Shown here: positions 34,104 through 46,061 of the stretch, piece after piece
Numbering within the stretch: position 1 is the stretch's first letter
Layout of the letters: the number at the start of each line of letters is the position of its first letter
Origin: Rhodosporidiobolus odoratus
Taxonomy: Eukaryota > Basidiomycota > Microbotryomycetes > Sporidiobolales > Sporidiobolaceae
Direction: 5' to 3'
Assembly: GCA_034387635.1 (NCBI GenBank)
Contig: JAOANU010000030.1
Location: forward strand, 56,866-120,865
Length of the DNA: 64,000 nt
The notes under the pieces: generated by a model
Told to the model about the DNA's origin: nothing
What the model saw: only the letters and a program-made list of their open reading frames with translations
The model's database searches: none
Program-made: the position numbers and the translations under genes

Positions 34104-36180
34104 ATGTCCACGGCCAGCCATTCCCTCGACCCCATACAAGAGCAAGAAGAAGAGCTCATCTACGACGCGTCTTCATCGGTACGGGCAGTGTGTGCTGGAG
34201 CTGTTGCGAGTGGGAGGGTGAACGGACCCCCACTTGGCGGGATTGATGAGGGGAATCGGGCGAGGGAGAGGGGCAGACGACAGAGGGAAGCGAGCGGCGA
34301 GAGTGTCGAGAGTGCTGGGTCCGGTTCGACCGTGTCTGGAAGCGGTACAAGCGGAGGAGGAGGAATGGATCAGTACCGCTCTTCCTTCGCCGAAGCGAAA
34401 GCTCTCTTCCTCTCCGGCCAATCCCTGTCTCCTTCAAATCCCTACGCCGCGACACTGCACTTTCGACAAGCTGCCGCTGTCTTTGGGGAGATACCTGGGC
34501 AGAAGAAGAGGGTTCAAAAGTGTTTGTGGATGGAAGGGATGTGCTGGGCTCGGATGGGGATGAAGGCGAGCAAGCGGGAGGAGAAGGAGGCGGCGGGAGC
34601 GGCGTTCGAGGAGGTGAGTGCCCGAGAAGCTATGCTGAAGCAGCGGGAGCTGACGGGCAGAGCATGACAGGCGCAGGCGCTTTTTCACGTTATCGGCGAG
34701 ACGAGCAGTTCGTTTTCTTCCCTTCCTCCTACACCTTTGTGCCGAGGTTGACTCTTATACGTCCCCTATAGAAGAGGCGATGGCTCTCTACCAGCTCGGA
34801 CGCGTCACGGACGACGTCCTTACCGCAGCGGAGCACTTGAAGCGGGTACGTCTCTCTCTCCTTCCCTGCATGCCCCCTGCTCTGTACTTATCCGTTTCTC
34901 CCGCCAGGCGGCCACTCTTTTCGGTGAGACCAACGAAGAAGCGAAAGAAGCCATGGCCTATGCTGAATACGCCAACCTTTTCGGGCATGAAGACCCAGAC
35001 ACTGCCATCTTCTTCCTCAAGCAGGTTTGTTTCTGTTCTCGCCTTGTCGTGGATCTTTAGACTCATCGTTGACCGCTCGCTCTCCGTAGTGCCTCCTGCT
35101 GTACATGAAGCTCAACGACTCAAATAAGGAGGGCAAAGCGCTCTTCGCTATCGGCAGTCTCGCCGCCCATCTCGACAAACGCACCGCCCATAACTACTAT
35201 CTGCAGGTTCGTCCGGCCTTCCATGACAGCTCAAGCTGGTAGCCGCTGAGTGTACTAAGAGCGCAGGCCCGTGTCATCTTTCGCCGCCGACACGACCTGC
35301 GAGAAGACGCAAACTGTTCATACCAACTTGGCAAGATCTGCGTCGCCCAGAAATCGTACGAAGCTGCGGTTGCTTACTTTGAAGAGGTATGCAATACTCT
35401 CCTTGCCTCTCATCGAGTGCTACCCCAATAGATCTGACCCTTTTTTTTTTGTCATCTCGCGGCGAATTGAGAAGGCCTCCACCCTTTTTCATCAGGTTTT
35501 CAAACCGGTCGACGAGGCTTGGGCGATGTACCGACTAGCGCTCGTCATGCTCAAAGTCAAGAATCCCGAGCTAGCCGTCGACTATCTGACCGAGGTGCGT
35601 CTTTTTTCCCTCAGCTTTAGACTTTCCCTTCTCCCGCCCGCTGCGGTTGCTGGATGCTCACCCTTTTATACCCTTTCAGGCCCGCAAACTCTTTGCCGAA
35701 GCCAAGACGGAACGAGAAGCAGAAGGAAGCTGTCTCATGCGGATGGGCGAGATCCTCGGGGAGAGTAACCCACCTTTGGCGAAAGCGTTACTGGAAGAGG
35801 TGAGTAACCACAGGCCTGCTGTTCCTGGTCTCCCTTTTCTTCCTTGCTCATGCATTGCTCTCAATCGATGCCCTCAAACGATTCAGGCACTTGACTATAC
35901 AACCGCTACCGGCTCGGAACGAATCGGTCGACGCTCGACTCTTTGCCTCAAAAAGCTCGAAGATCGGACGAATCGAATGCAAGCTCGTAAGCAGCGGTAC
36001 AAGGACAAGCAGGCGCCGAAGCTCGATGGCGTCGTGGAGGAGGAGGAGGAGCCAGAAGAGGAGGAAGAGAAGGAGGGCCGGGATGAAGAGGGGGTCCAAG
36101 TTGATAAAGGATTGGGTGGGGGGAGGCTTGGTGGGCCGTCGGCAGTTGAGGTACTCTTCGTCACTGCCGACTCCTCATAG
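34104..36180 (+). CDS. Tetratricopeptide-repeat protein, function unknown
   Basis: Start chosen at ATG 34104 (MSTASHSLDPIQEQEEELIY), after which the composition is protein-like. A Ser/Gly-rich N-terminus is followed by helical repeats spread over several small exons: SSFAEAKALFLSG, ATLHFRQAAAVFGEI, then after introns AMALYQLGRVTDDVLTAAEH, AKEAMAYAEYANLFG, ALFAIGSLAAHLDK, SYQLGKICVAQKSYEAAVAY, AWAMYRLALVMLKVKNPELA and SCLMRMGEILGESNPPLAKA. These have the Trp/Leu/Gly/Tyr/Ala pattern of TPRs, about six units. The C-terminus is acidic (EEEEEPEEEEEKEG), then VEVLFVTADSS. Introns lie near 34616-34771, 34844-34908, 35023-35088, 35206-35266, 35387-35473, 35594-35679 and 35800-35886. It probably acts as a scaffold; no catalytic domain is seen. 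Confidence 0.7.
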
Positions 36181-36402
36181 AGAAGCACGCTGCGACGCGT
36201 CCCCTTGACTGTCTGGACAGGTTGTGCCCGTTCGCGTGCCGTTACATTCGTAATTTTCCATTCATCTATCTTACAGCGCCCTTCGCTGTTCGGGGTATGA
36301 GGCTGGACTGGCGGTCTTTATGGATGATTTGTCAAGTGCTGCATAGACATTATAGCAAAATCCGCTGAGGACAAGCGTAGAAGCGAGCTTGTCGCGATGC
36401 AC

Positions 36403-37845
36403 CTACGCCGATGCTACAGCCCACAGAGCTCTATTGCGTTCGGCAAGGTCGAGAACGCAGATGTGCTCGGTGCAGACGAGATGAAGAGGTTTGCGAAAAG
36501 GAAGGGGAAGGCAGGACAAGGGAAAATCACTCTGCCTCCTGCACTTGGAAAGGATGCGAAGCAAAGGTTCCGGGGGAGCAGACAGGGACAAGAACGGTAT
36601 GAGCAAACCGCAGTAGTCAACAAGGACACTTGAACGCACCTCTGCCGTAATGGTCCAGCTCTCGGCTTGGAAAGGCTCGTCGGTAGAGTAGAAGTTCGGC
36701 TCCACCCATAGCGCCATTGATGTCCAATACTCATGCGCCAGTCGATAACTAGAATTGCTGAAAGGCGGCAGAGGTTCAGAAGCGCTGAGGGGTCGGGGAA
36801 GGAGGCAACGAGGCCGGCGGAATCTTCGGCAGACGGGAGGTCGCCGTCTTCGATGTCGTAGTTCGAGAATGCTGAGTCGAGGAAAATTAGCCGTTCCAGC
36901 CAGCAGAACCGGTTCACAAGGTTCGCAAGGCCGACAAAGGTGGGCTGCCGATACGGGAACGTGAGCCATCTGAGCGCTTTGAAGACGGAGCGAGATTGAC
37001 TTACCGCTTCGTTGAACGTACCCTTGCGCAGCGTCAAGTAGCGCAAGCTCTTCGATCGTACCGATGCGCTGCAACTCTGCCAGATTGTCTTCACCACTGA
37101 GCACCAAATGCTGCAGACCAACCTCGTCATAGGCGCATGACAGGCCGGTCCAGACTTCGGGAGTGGATCATGTCCGTCTCACGAAGCGTCTGGGACCTGC
37201 TCGTACGTACACGAGTGTCTCGAGATGCGGCAGGCGAGAAAGGACAGCGAGGTCGTATCGGGGTGTCTTGCTGTGGAAGCAATTGACCTGTCGAGCGAAG
37301 GGACCGACGTCGGGATCTTGACGGAGGCCAATGAAGAAGCTTCCTTGCTGATCCGGCGGCCGAATGAGGACGGAATATCATATTGGGCGTCCTAGGCGGT
37401 AGAAACGCTTGTTCAGAGTGAGCTGCGAAAGGGCGTGGGCGGGTAGTCGGCGAACAGCGGTTCGTCCCTTGCGGCTCGGAGCCGCTCGTGTGGATTGTTG
37501 GCCAGAAATTTGTCGAGGATGAGGGAAAGAACCTCATCGGGAATGCGGTCAAAGGGCGAGGCAGCTGTGAGGCTACAAGGGGTCAGTGAGACGTTCTGTG
37601 ACAGCCTCGGGGGCCGTGAATGGCCGCACCTTTGTTGTCCTGACCATTTAGTTCGACTTGGGACACTTCGACCGGCGGGGCCGCTTGAGCAATGCTAAGC
37701 AGAGCGGATGAGCGCGACGAAAGCAAGGCTTAGAGGATAAGATTACTGCTGCATACCAACGCCGGATCAGGCTGTACGATGCGTGATCCACGTTGGTCGA
37801 GGAGGAAAAGGAAGCGAAAGAGGTTGAAAACCAACTCTTGACCAT
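36403..37845 (-). CDS. F-box / leucine-rich-repeat-like protein
   Basis: Likely substrate receptor of an SCF ubiquitin ligase. A first exon from the ATG at 37845 reads MVKSWFSTSFASFSS. After introns an F-box-like segment appears (FDRIPDEVLSLILDKFLANN, about 37500-37560). LRR-type text follows: YDLAVLSRLPHLETLVYVRA, LVLSGEDNLAELQRIGTIEE, ALRWLTFPYRQPTFVGLANL and LERLIFLDSAFSNYDIEDGD. The 3' end is uncertain; I extended it to the end of the frame at 36403. The exon chain was not fully resolved. Confidence 0.5.
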
Positions 37846-38352
37846 TGCTCGCTGAGACCAGACAGACCAGCCAGAACTCCAGCGACAAGCTCATCGAGGT
37901 ACCCTAGCATCTTCAGCCCCCCTTCGCCGTCGTGGTTAGGGCCACTTGACCTCGTCACCTCGTCATCCCCCACCTCTCGCCTCTGATACTCATCAATCAG
38001 CTTACAAGACTTATCCGTGTACGTCCAAACACACTCGCAAACGGGCTATTGAACGCTTCCGCCAACCGACAAAGGCTCAAGAGCTACCGGTGTCAAGGTG
38101 GTGCCGCAGTTCGGTCCTCAGGCAACAGCAGTTAGGCGGGTACACTGTGACCAAGCGTGGCTTGACCGGCGCAGAGCCCCCGTTAGCTACGATGCGCCTC
38201 GCTATGGACGTGTCGTATGGGTACCGCACTGCCCAACATGAATACTACCGCAACCCCAGTTCTTTTCCAATCAAGCCGCCTGCTGACCATGCTCGCATTC
38301 TTTTGCAGCCCTCAAATCTCCCTCGGTTAACCCCGCATCTTGATCAAACGCC
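37846..38352. other. Divergent upstream region of the F-box and ARP2 genes
   Basis: About 500 bp. ATG codons upstream of 38353 are not followed by coherent coding sequence. Pyrimidine stretches precede ARP2. Confidence 0.4.
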
Positions 38353-40112
38353 ATGGCTGAACACGACGTCCCCCTTGTTGTCGATAACGGTACCGGAGTA
38401 CGTCTTTTTCCTTCCATTCTTGTCTTGTTACGTTCTGCCGCCTCTCAACCCTTCTTTTCCACTCTCAACAGTTCGTCAAGTGTGGATATGCCGGATCCAG
38501 TACGTCCTCTTGCAGCCGGTCGGTTTCTGTTCATGGCTCTGATGACTGACGTTTTCCTCCTGCAGATTTCCCCGCCCACTCTTTCCCTTCCATCATTGGT
38601 CGACCAATCCTCCGTACCGAAGAGCGCGGTCAGTCTGCCGAAACCTCCGCCATCCAGGATATCATGGTCGGCGACCTCGCCTCCGAATACCGCTCCTACC
38701 TCCAGCTCTCTCAACCGATGGAACACGGCATCGTCAAAAACTGGGACGACATGAAAATTCTGTGGGACTACACCTTCCAGGAGAAGCTCAAGGTTGACCC
38801 CCAAGGTCGCAAGATTCTCTTGACGGAACCGCCTATGAACCCGACCAAGAACCGAGAGAAGATGGCTGAAGTCATGTTTGAAGAGTACGGGTTCGGGGGC
38901 GTGTACGTAGCTATTCAAGCAGTGTTGACGCTTTATGCTCAGGGTACGTCTCGCCTTTTCTGATTGCGATTTCTTCTTCCGATTGTTATTGACTCCAGCG
39001 TCTTCCCTCAGGTCTGCAAACCGGTGTCGTTGTCGACTCGGGAGACGGTGTCACCCATATCGTCCCGGTCTACGACGGTTTCGCCCTCCCTCATCTGACG
39101 AAGCGTCTCGACGTCGCCGGACGGGACGTTACCCGCTACCTCATCAAGCTTCTCCTCATGCGCGGCTATGCATTCAACCGTACCGCCGACTTCGAGACCG
39201 TCAGGCAGATCAAGGAGAAGCTCTGCTACACCAGGTCCGTTGCCCGACGTTTCGCCTTCTGTCCTCTAGGACTCGCTGACTCAAACCCCTGCCTCTTTTT
39301 GCAGCTATGACCTCGACCTCGACAAGCGGCTGAGTGAAGAGACGACTAGTCTGGTGGAGAACTATGAGGTGAGCACGCTGCATGTCGTGACACCCGCCGA
39401 TGATCGGACTGACCTCCTTTCCTACCTACCAGCTTCCGGACGGTCGGGTCATCAAAGTCGGTTCGGAGCGGTTCGAAGCCCCCGAATGCATGTTCCAGCC
39501 TCACCTCGTCGACGTCGAGCAGCCCGGTGTCGCCGGTTTGTCCCCTCTCTTCTATTCCTCACGCTATCCTCGCAATGACTCGACCCTTTTCCTCGTCGCC
39601 CATGCAGAGATGCTCTTCAACACGATCCAAGCCGCACCGGTCGACATCCGTGGAGACTTGTACAAGCACGTCGTCCTGTCGGGAGGGTCCTCTATGTACC
39701 CCGGTTTGCCGAGTCGTTTGGAGAAGGAGATGAAGCAGCTGTATTTCTCGAGGGTATTGGGCGGAAACCCGGAGCGTCTCGATGTGCGTCCATCATCCTT
39801 CTCTCTCTCTTTCGGACTGAAACCGGGAAATCCTAATGCTGAATCTGGGTATTTGCTTGAGCAGAAATTCAAGATCCGCATCGAAGACCCGCCAAGGAGG
39901 AAACACATGGTGTACCTCGGCGGTGCCGTCCTCGCAGACATCATGGCCAACCAGGTGCGCTCTCCTCCCCTCTCTCTACTAGTCGGGCGCGCGGCTAATT
40001 CTGCGTTCACGGTTCCGCCGACTCCGCGAAACAGCCGAGCTTCTGGGTCTCGCGCGAAGAGTGGTATGAACAGGGTGTACGGTCGCTTGACAAGCTTGGG
40101 GCGAGAGAATAG
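38353..40112 (+). CDS. ARP2: Actin-related protein 2 (Arp2/3 complex subunit)
   Basis: ATP-binding core subunit of the Arp2/3 complex, which nucleates branched actin. The start ATG 38353 gives [15 protein letters not shown], then after a short intron [18 protein letters not shown]. Family-specific text distinguishes it from actin: [93 protein letters not shown] and [12 protein letters not shown]. Introns are short, with one near 38942-39011. The end is the TAG at 40110-40112 after SLDKLGARE. The length, about 390 residues, fits Arp2. Confidence 0.96.
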
Positions 40113-40322
40113 GCTGCAGTACTGCGAGGTGATGCGTTTTGTGCAAAGGATACCAATGGACTTTTCGTTTCTTTCACTTTTCGCGGGGTGTCTGGGGCGT
40201 GCTCAAGAGAGTCTGGCTCTGGTGCATGTGCTGGTGAGTAGAAAAGATCTCGAGTCATACTTTGCAGTGTCCCTGAGCGTGATACTGAACCTTATGCCGC
40301 GCTTCTATCCTGCGAGGCTTGT

Positions 40323-41540
40323 CTACTTCTTCTCCGGGAACCATTCCTCCTCCGGGTGTTGCTTGAAGTACTCGGTGGCCCATTCTGACTCGATCTTCTT
40401 GACTACTCGGGCAGGGTTACCGACCGCCACAGTGAATGGCGGGATAGACTGTGTCAAGCGAAGCAAGGCAAGGTCAGCCATCTGTTCTGGGAAACCGAAA
40501 AGAAACGCCGAGAAAGTAGGCCTAGCGAGAGAAATAAGGGAAACAGCCGTCGCAGCTCACCTTAGTCACCACACTCCCCGCTCCTACCGTCACGCCCCTT
40601 CCAATCTTGACATTCTGCAAGACGACCACCTGCCCTCCAAACCAGCAATCATCACCGATTTCTATGGGACCTCCATTTTCAGGACCGGCGGTGCCGTTGC
40701 GCATGGCGGGGTCGAGGGGGTGCGAGGCGGCGAAGCTGTATGGAGGGAGGTGGACCAGATGGGAACGTACAGAAGCAAAACGTCAGGCCAGAAAGGACGA
40801 GAGGGATTGGATGCGCCGAGGTAGTCGGAACATTGGACCGCGAGAACATACAAGTCGAGGTGACTTACAGCTGGACGTTGGGTCCAAAGAGGCATCGCTG
40901 ACCAATCTTGACCTCGCAGGTATTGAGGATCATAAAGTTGAAATTGGCAAAGACGTTTTTTCCGATGCTGTGATAAAGGATGATTGAAAGGATGAGCAGG
41001 GAGCACTAGCCAGGCCCAGGAAAGGGACTACTGACGAGATTCGCTCGGAATAGTCGACCTTGAAGGGCGGTTCGAACCTATGTAGCAGGCAGCGCTTCAG
41101 CCCATGTCGTGAAGTAGCGGAAAGAGGTAGGGCCGCACCAGGGGTACTCGACCAATTGGTCTTCGTCTTCCTTGTCATCGTCCTTGCGCGGTGGCAGGTC
41201 CGGTAGAGACGGGATGATCCTGCCCAGCAATAACCTCGCGTCAATTTCTGCGAAAGATAGAAACGAGGATTGGAAAACCCGACATACTTGCGCATCAGCT
41301 CGACTTGCTCACGCCGCGAAACTTCCGTCGCTACTCGGTTGTAGACGGAGCAAGCCTGAGAGGCTCTTCTACGGTCGGCAGTCAGGTCGGGAACGAATGC
41401 CGTGTACAGCTCGCCCTGAAAGGGAGAGAAAAGCGTCAAGACCGCTAAAACGAAAAGGATTGTGAGACAAGGACACGCACCCTGACCATTCGAGCGCGGT
41501 TCTCCTCGAGACTAACGCCGTTCCAGGTCAAGTCTGACAT
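40323..41540 (-). CDS. Maltose/galactoside-type O-acetyltransferase, hexapeptide repeat
   Basis: Predicted acetyl-CoA-dependent acetyltransferase of the LacA/NodL/maltose-acetyltransferase group; the fungal substrate is unknown. The start ATG at 41540 reads [19 protein letters not shown]. After an intron, [18 protein letters not shown] is the N-terminal Mac domain. The left-handed beta-helix follows in smaller exons: [50 protein letters not shown] (the catalytic-His motif), [20 protein letters not shown] and [12 protein letters not shown]. The end [12 protein letters not shown] has the stop at 40325-40323. Between the Mac domain and the helix lies an Asp/Glu/Lys-rich insertion ([16 protein letters not shown]). 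Confidence 0.85.
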
Positions 41541-41956
41541 GGTCTACGTGGGATTGCCGAGGTGGGGTCACGAAGAATGAATGGAGCGAGACGAAAGTGC
41601 TGAGGGCGGCCGACTAGCGCGGGGTATGTATGGGCCGTGTCTATGGATAAGCGCTGCACGAGCAACAGCGTAAGCGCCATTGCGATTCGACAAGATGGAA
41701 ACTTACCGCGAATACGAAGGTGGGGAGTCGAAATTGCAAGAGCGCAGGTTTGAATCAAGCGCTAGCAGTGTTGCTTTCTGTAGCAGGTCACTAATGCGAG
41801 ATCTGCTGGTGGAGCGACTTGAGACGATCAGCGCGGCATATTCATGAGGACTTGGCGAACGAAAAAGGCCGGCTTCGCAGCAATTTTTCTCCTTCGCAGA
41901 CCGGTGAAAAACCTCTAACTGCACGACATAGATCTGCTTCCCAACCAAACCTGAAT

Positions 41957-43163
41957 CTACATCCACCGCTTCGTCGGTTCTGGTCCGCCACCTGAACCGG
42001 AACTACTCCCTCCCCCCGACGGCGCTGGTCCTCCCCCAGCACTTCCGCTACCACTCGCACTCCCTGACCCTGACGCCGATGCCCCAGGCCCACCGCCGCT
42101 GCTCTTTCCTCCGCCTGACGCCCCGCCAGTAGCCGCCGGACCTCCCCCACCCGATTTGCTGGCTCCTTCCCCTCCGCCGCTGGTTTTTCCTGCCCCACCC
42201 TCTCCACCTCCCGACGAAGCGCCCCCTGATTTGCTTGCGCCGCCAGCACCCCCGCTGGAACCGCCCGCCCCCGAGGCCCCTGCCCCTGACGAGGCGCCGC
42301 CGGCACTACGCAACAAAACCAGGCGTCAGGATGCGACGAGGAAAAGGACAGTAAAATGCAGGCTCACCTCGAACCACCGCTCCCTCCACCTGCTGCAGCA
42401 GTATTCGCAGCGGTGGCGACAGCTGTAGCGGCTGTAGAACAGCAAGATATGGTTAGAGCAGAGGAAATGCAAGCAATGCAAGCAAGATGCGATATTACCA
42501 TGTGAGGTCGCTGCAGTTGTCCCTGCTGAGCTACCGCCGGCAGACGCCGAGCTAGCCCCGGTCAATCCGCTCAGCTGGCCGGTGGCGTAGAAGTAGTATC
42601 TGAGGTAGCAGGCCGTCAGCGATGATCAAGCAAAATGAGGAGAAGGAGCCTACAGTCCGACGGCTGCAGCTATCACAAACGCAAATATCCCCATGCCAAT
42701 GAGGAGGTTATTGTCCGCTGTTTGTTGCTCCTCCTGATCAGCGAGACATAACAGGTCAGTATGGCGATCTTTTGAGCAGAGGCAGAGCGAAGAAAAGACA
42801 ACTTACAGCTCGTCGTCGTTTCCGCCTGCTCCGCATGACCCACACTGGTCGTTCCTGCTTTGAGCCGTCTCCTTCTCCCTCTCGTCGCTTCCCCCGCTGC
42901 CGTCGCCGCGAAGGAATCAGTTTCTCTTCGTCATCCAGCGACTTCCTCTCCTCATCGTCTTCCTCGCTACTCCACCTGTCGGATTCCCTTCCGCCTATTC
43001 GCGTATGTGCAGCGGCTTGTGTGTACATGCTAGAATCAGGCGGCGTGCGAGAGCGTCGCCGGGTCGGGGAGGGAGAAAAGGAGTCGTGGTCGCTTGTCCG
43101 CGGCGATGTTGGGGAAGGCGGAAGAGCTAGCGACGCGGCATGTGGTATTGTAGCTCGCGGCAT
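41957..43163 (-). CDS. Single-pass membrane protein with Gly/Ser-rich tail, unknown function
   Basis: The start ATG at 43163 reads MPRATIPHAASLALPPSP. The N-terminal part is disordered, with phospho-type acidic and basic clusters (SSEEDDEERKSLDDEEKLIP, then SRRRQRGKRR and RSRRKRRR just before the membrane). After an intron, NNLLIGMGIFAFVIAAAVGL is a strong transmembrane helix, continued by YYFYATGQLSGLTG. The tail, over at least two more introns, is almost only Gly, Ser and Ala and ends PEPTKRWM. The positive-inside rule suggests a cytosolic N-terminus and an extracellular or lumenal Gly/Ser tail. No family recognised. Confidence 0.6.
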
Positions 43164-43167
43164 GCTT

Positions 43168-43381
43168 TTACAAAGGTGAATGGAGGGTGGGAGAAGATGA
43201 GGAGGACATGTTGAAGAGGGTCCGCGGAGCGGTTGCGGGAGTTCGCGGGGCAATCGAGGCGGAGGCGTCCGCAGCAACCACGGCGAGAAAAGCACCAGAC
43301 CGACAACAGACCGTTGACGGGCAGACACGGGGCGCTGAGAGGCGCTTCACAGATTGTCGGCACGTAGAAAAGCTCCTCATA
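43168..43381 (-). CDS. Possible small mitochondrial protein or unassigned exon
   Basis: A frame of about 70 codons from the ATG at 43381. Its N-terminus (MRSFSTCRQSVKRLSAPRV) is Arg/Ser-rich without acids, like a mitochondrial presequence. A small-residue-rich hydrophobic stretch follows (SGAFLAVVAADASASIAPRT). It lies between two genes on the same strand and could be a separate short gene. No family recognised. Confidence 0.25.
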
Positions 43382-43783
43382 ATGGTGGAATGCTGAGGGG
43401 AGAGGCGTAGTGATGCTGGCTTCTGCTGGATCTCTCCCTGGGTGGACCGCAAAACCAGCCGCGTTTCAACCCTCTGATCTCGCCGACTACTTGCCAGCCC
43501 AGACGGTGGGGCGACCTCGCTTCCCAGCCCCTGCCCCGCCGGATGCACGCGCATGAGTAGGTCTGGTGAATTCGGTAAAGCTGACAAAGTCGCAACGGGG
43601 TGCAGGTGCTTCTGTCGACAGGACGGCGGGCGGAAGTGACAGTGAGCTTCGTATGGATTGAGCTCAACGACCGCGAGTTCTGTTCGAAACTGTTCTGCGA
43701 GAGAAGAAAAGAAGGCTCAGTCGGCCGTAAAGAGTGAAAGCGACACAGCGGGGAGAAGTCGTACCTTCTCGGTCCCCGTACAT

Positions 43784-44675
43784 TCAGCCTGATCTTGCTC
43801 CAACATCCATTCCTGCCATCTGTGGCGGCGCCCCATTCCCAGGGTGGGTCAACTTCCAATCCATTTTCCCGCTTTTCAGTTCTTCGAGTTCGGCATAAGT
43901 GATCCTGCAAGCCCAGAAATTGTCAGCAGTCGTTCGGTTCCCTAATTGTCAGTCCATTTCCGGGTATGAAGCAGCACTCGGTACACGGACACAAGCGGAG
44001 GAGTGAGAAGGACCTACCGGAACTGATCCTGACATTCCTGCATGCCCTTGTGCAATTCGTACACTCGGTCCATATAGTACTTGTGAGCTATCTTGCGGAG
44101 CTCGGCGGCTTGACACAGGTCGCAAGAGCCTGAGGATCAGTCGCCTTGTTCTCTGACAGGGTAGCGAGCGAGGAAAGGAGAACCGGGGCAAAGAGGACAC
44201 GACCTACATTGAGCAGCTCGAGGGATCGAGCTATTGAGTTGACAGAGGGAAGTCAGTCAGCCCGCATAAAATCAGATGCAGGAAAAGGGCTACATAGCAC
44301 AGTCTTGGGAAGGGAAGAGACTGCTCGCGAGGCAGGAGAAGAAGAGAGAAAAAAGCGCACGCATCCAACCCAACCTCCCTTACCATCGTGTCATATATCG
44401 CTCGCAGATTCTATCAGACCATACTCCCCGCATCAGTCTGTATTCGGGTCAATCCCACGACTGGTCAAACTTACCTGCGGATCCCACCACCCCTCGGCTT
44501 CTTCCCCGTCCCTGCTTTTGAGCAGCGCATGACCCCTCAGCAGGCCAGCCACGCCCTCATAGTCATCATTGCCAACTCGGAAGACTGCTTGAGCGATGAG
44601 GAGCCGCTCGTGAGTCGAGGTGGAGGCGAGGAGTTGCTGGTCGGGCGAGGAGTTGGGTGGCGTTGTGGGTGCCAT
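43784..44675 (-). CDS. BRD8-like chromatin protein (NuA4 subunit type), no bromodomain in the gene
   Basis: The start ATG at 44675 reads MAPTTPPNSSPDQQLLASTS. LLIAQAVFRVGNDDYEGVAG and LLRGHALLKSRDGEEAEGWW follow, resembling the SANT-like N-terminus of BRD8/Bdc1 proteins of the NuA4 histone acetyltransferase. After small exons (NLRAIYDTM; ARSLELLN) a helical segment reads CDLCQAAELRKIAHKYYMDR, VYELHKGMQECQDQFR, then ITYAELEELKSGKMDWK, with the stop at 43786-43784. The length, roughly 190 residues, fits a short fungal homologue without a bromodomain. The family call is by pattern only. Confidence 0.45.
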
Positions 44676-44979
44676 GATCGTATACAGACTAGGCTACAGT
44701 GTGCGTGTGCTGGAGAAAAGCGCAGCAGGTTGAGACCGACGGAAGTTGAGAGCAGAAGAAGCGAAACTCGACTGTGGGTGCTCGCTAAAAGTCGTTTAAG
44801 CTACACAAGGTAGCCCATCTTGATCGCCAGAGGTACCCTTGCACTCCGATTGGACGTCGACAAGCATCGGAGGACTCGAGAAGGTACTTAGAGCGCGCAA
44901 CGGTAAGAAGAGGAAATATGTCGGATGTTCTCCTTCCGTCCCATGCTACTCCCCCATGTATCCTTCGACAACAGCCCTT

Positions 44980-46061
44980 CTACAGCACCTCCTTCCCCTT
45001 CTTCTGCTCCTCGCTCCACTCAAAACTATACGGCGTCGCCCCTCCACTCCCCTCTTTCTGCCAATCCCGAATCGCTTGAAGCGCGGCAACGCCCCAATCA
45101 AAGTTCTTCTCGTCTGTTCGTGCCGCGTCGAGTGCGGTGGGAGTGTGGGAAGAGTTGATGGTAGCGACCTCGGAGGGGGCGGCAGGAGGACCGTCGACGA
45201 AAGTGAGGAAATTTCGGTTGGCTTCGGAGATGAAGCCGCAGGAGATCGCGCTGCATGAAGAGAAGTTTCGGTGTCAGACCCATTTTTGAGTCACGAGCGA
45301 CGGACGAGGTGTATATTGCAGGAGCGAATGGGCAAGCACACTTGTTAATGAATTCTCGCAGAGGCGAGTAGAAGTTGTTGACGTTGAGCAGGATCACGGC
45401 TATGCGATGAACTCGTCAGGAGGATTCGGGACAAAGTACGCGCGGAAGTAGGCGATCTTGGGCTTGTTAACGCAGGAGGGCAGACAGCGGGACAGCGAAC
45501 GTACGCTTCAGATGGACACCAATCTGACTCCAAGTGGTCATCTCAAACACCTCTTCTGCAGTACCATAGCCACCAGGAAGTCCGATGAAAGCCTGGGAAA
45601 GATCCGCCACTGTACAAGCACCCTGAATCAGTCTCGCCCAAAAACGCATCGCTGAGAAGAAAACCAACTGCGTTTCTTCCTTTCGTGCATGCTTCCTACG
45701 ACATCTTCGATCTCATGCTCCTCCATGATTCGTCCCTCAGGTGCCTCGGCTGAAAGGAACTGTTCATGTGCAGTAAGGTGTCAGCGAGAAAACAAGGCAA
45801 AAGAAAAAGGGTTGAGACAGAACGCACAGCAGCAGGAATAATCCCCCTCACTTGTCCGCCGGCCCTGAGTCCCGCCTCTCTGACGATGCCCATGACCCCA
45901 TGCGTCCCTCCGCCATAGATGAGCTCCACCGGCTCGCCGTCTTGTCGTTCTCTGGCGATGGCGGCTGCGACTTGCTGTGCTGCCTGGGTGTAGAGGGGCG
46001 AGTTGCCTGGTGAAGAGCCGCAGAAGACGGTGATACCAGTTGCGGTCGGGGTAGTGGACAT
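44980..46061 (-). CDS. LOG-family phosphoribohydrolase (cytokinin-activating type)
   Basis: Rossmann-fold enzyme that cleaves nucleoside 5'-monophosphates to base and ribose 5-phosphate. Plant LOG releases active cytokinins; the fungal substrate is not established. The start ATG at 46061 reads [32 protein letters not shown] and the signature [13 protein letters not shown] (about 45550-45590) are both present, with the FFSAMR segment between them. Later exons give [17 protein letters not shown] and the C-terminus [17 protein letters not shown], with the stop at 44982-44980. Introns are short. The fusion to [16 protein letters not shown] at the end is typical of fungal homologues. Confidence 0.85.
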
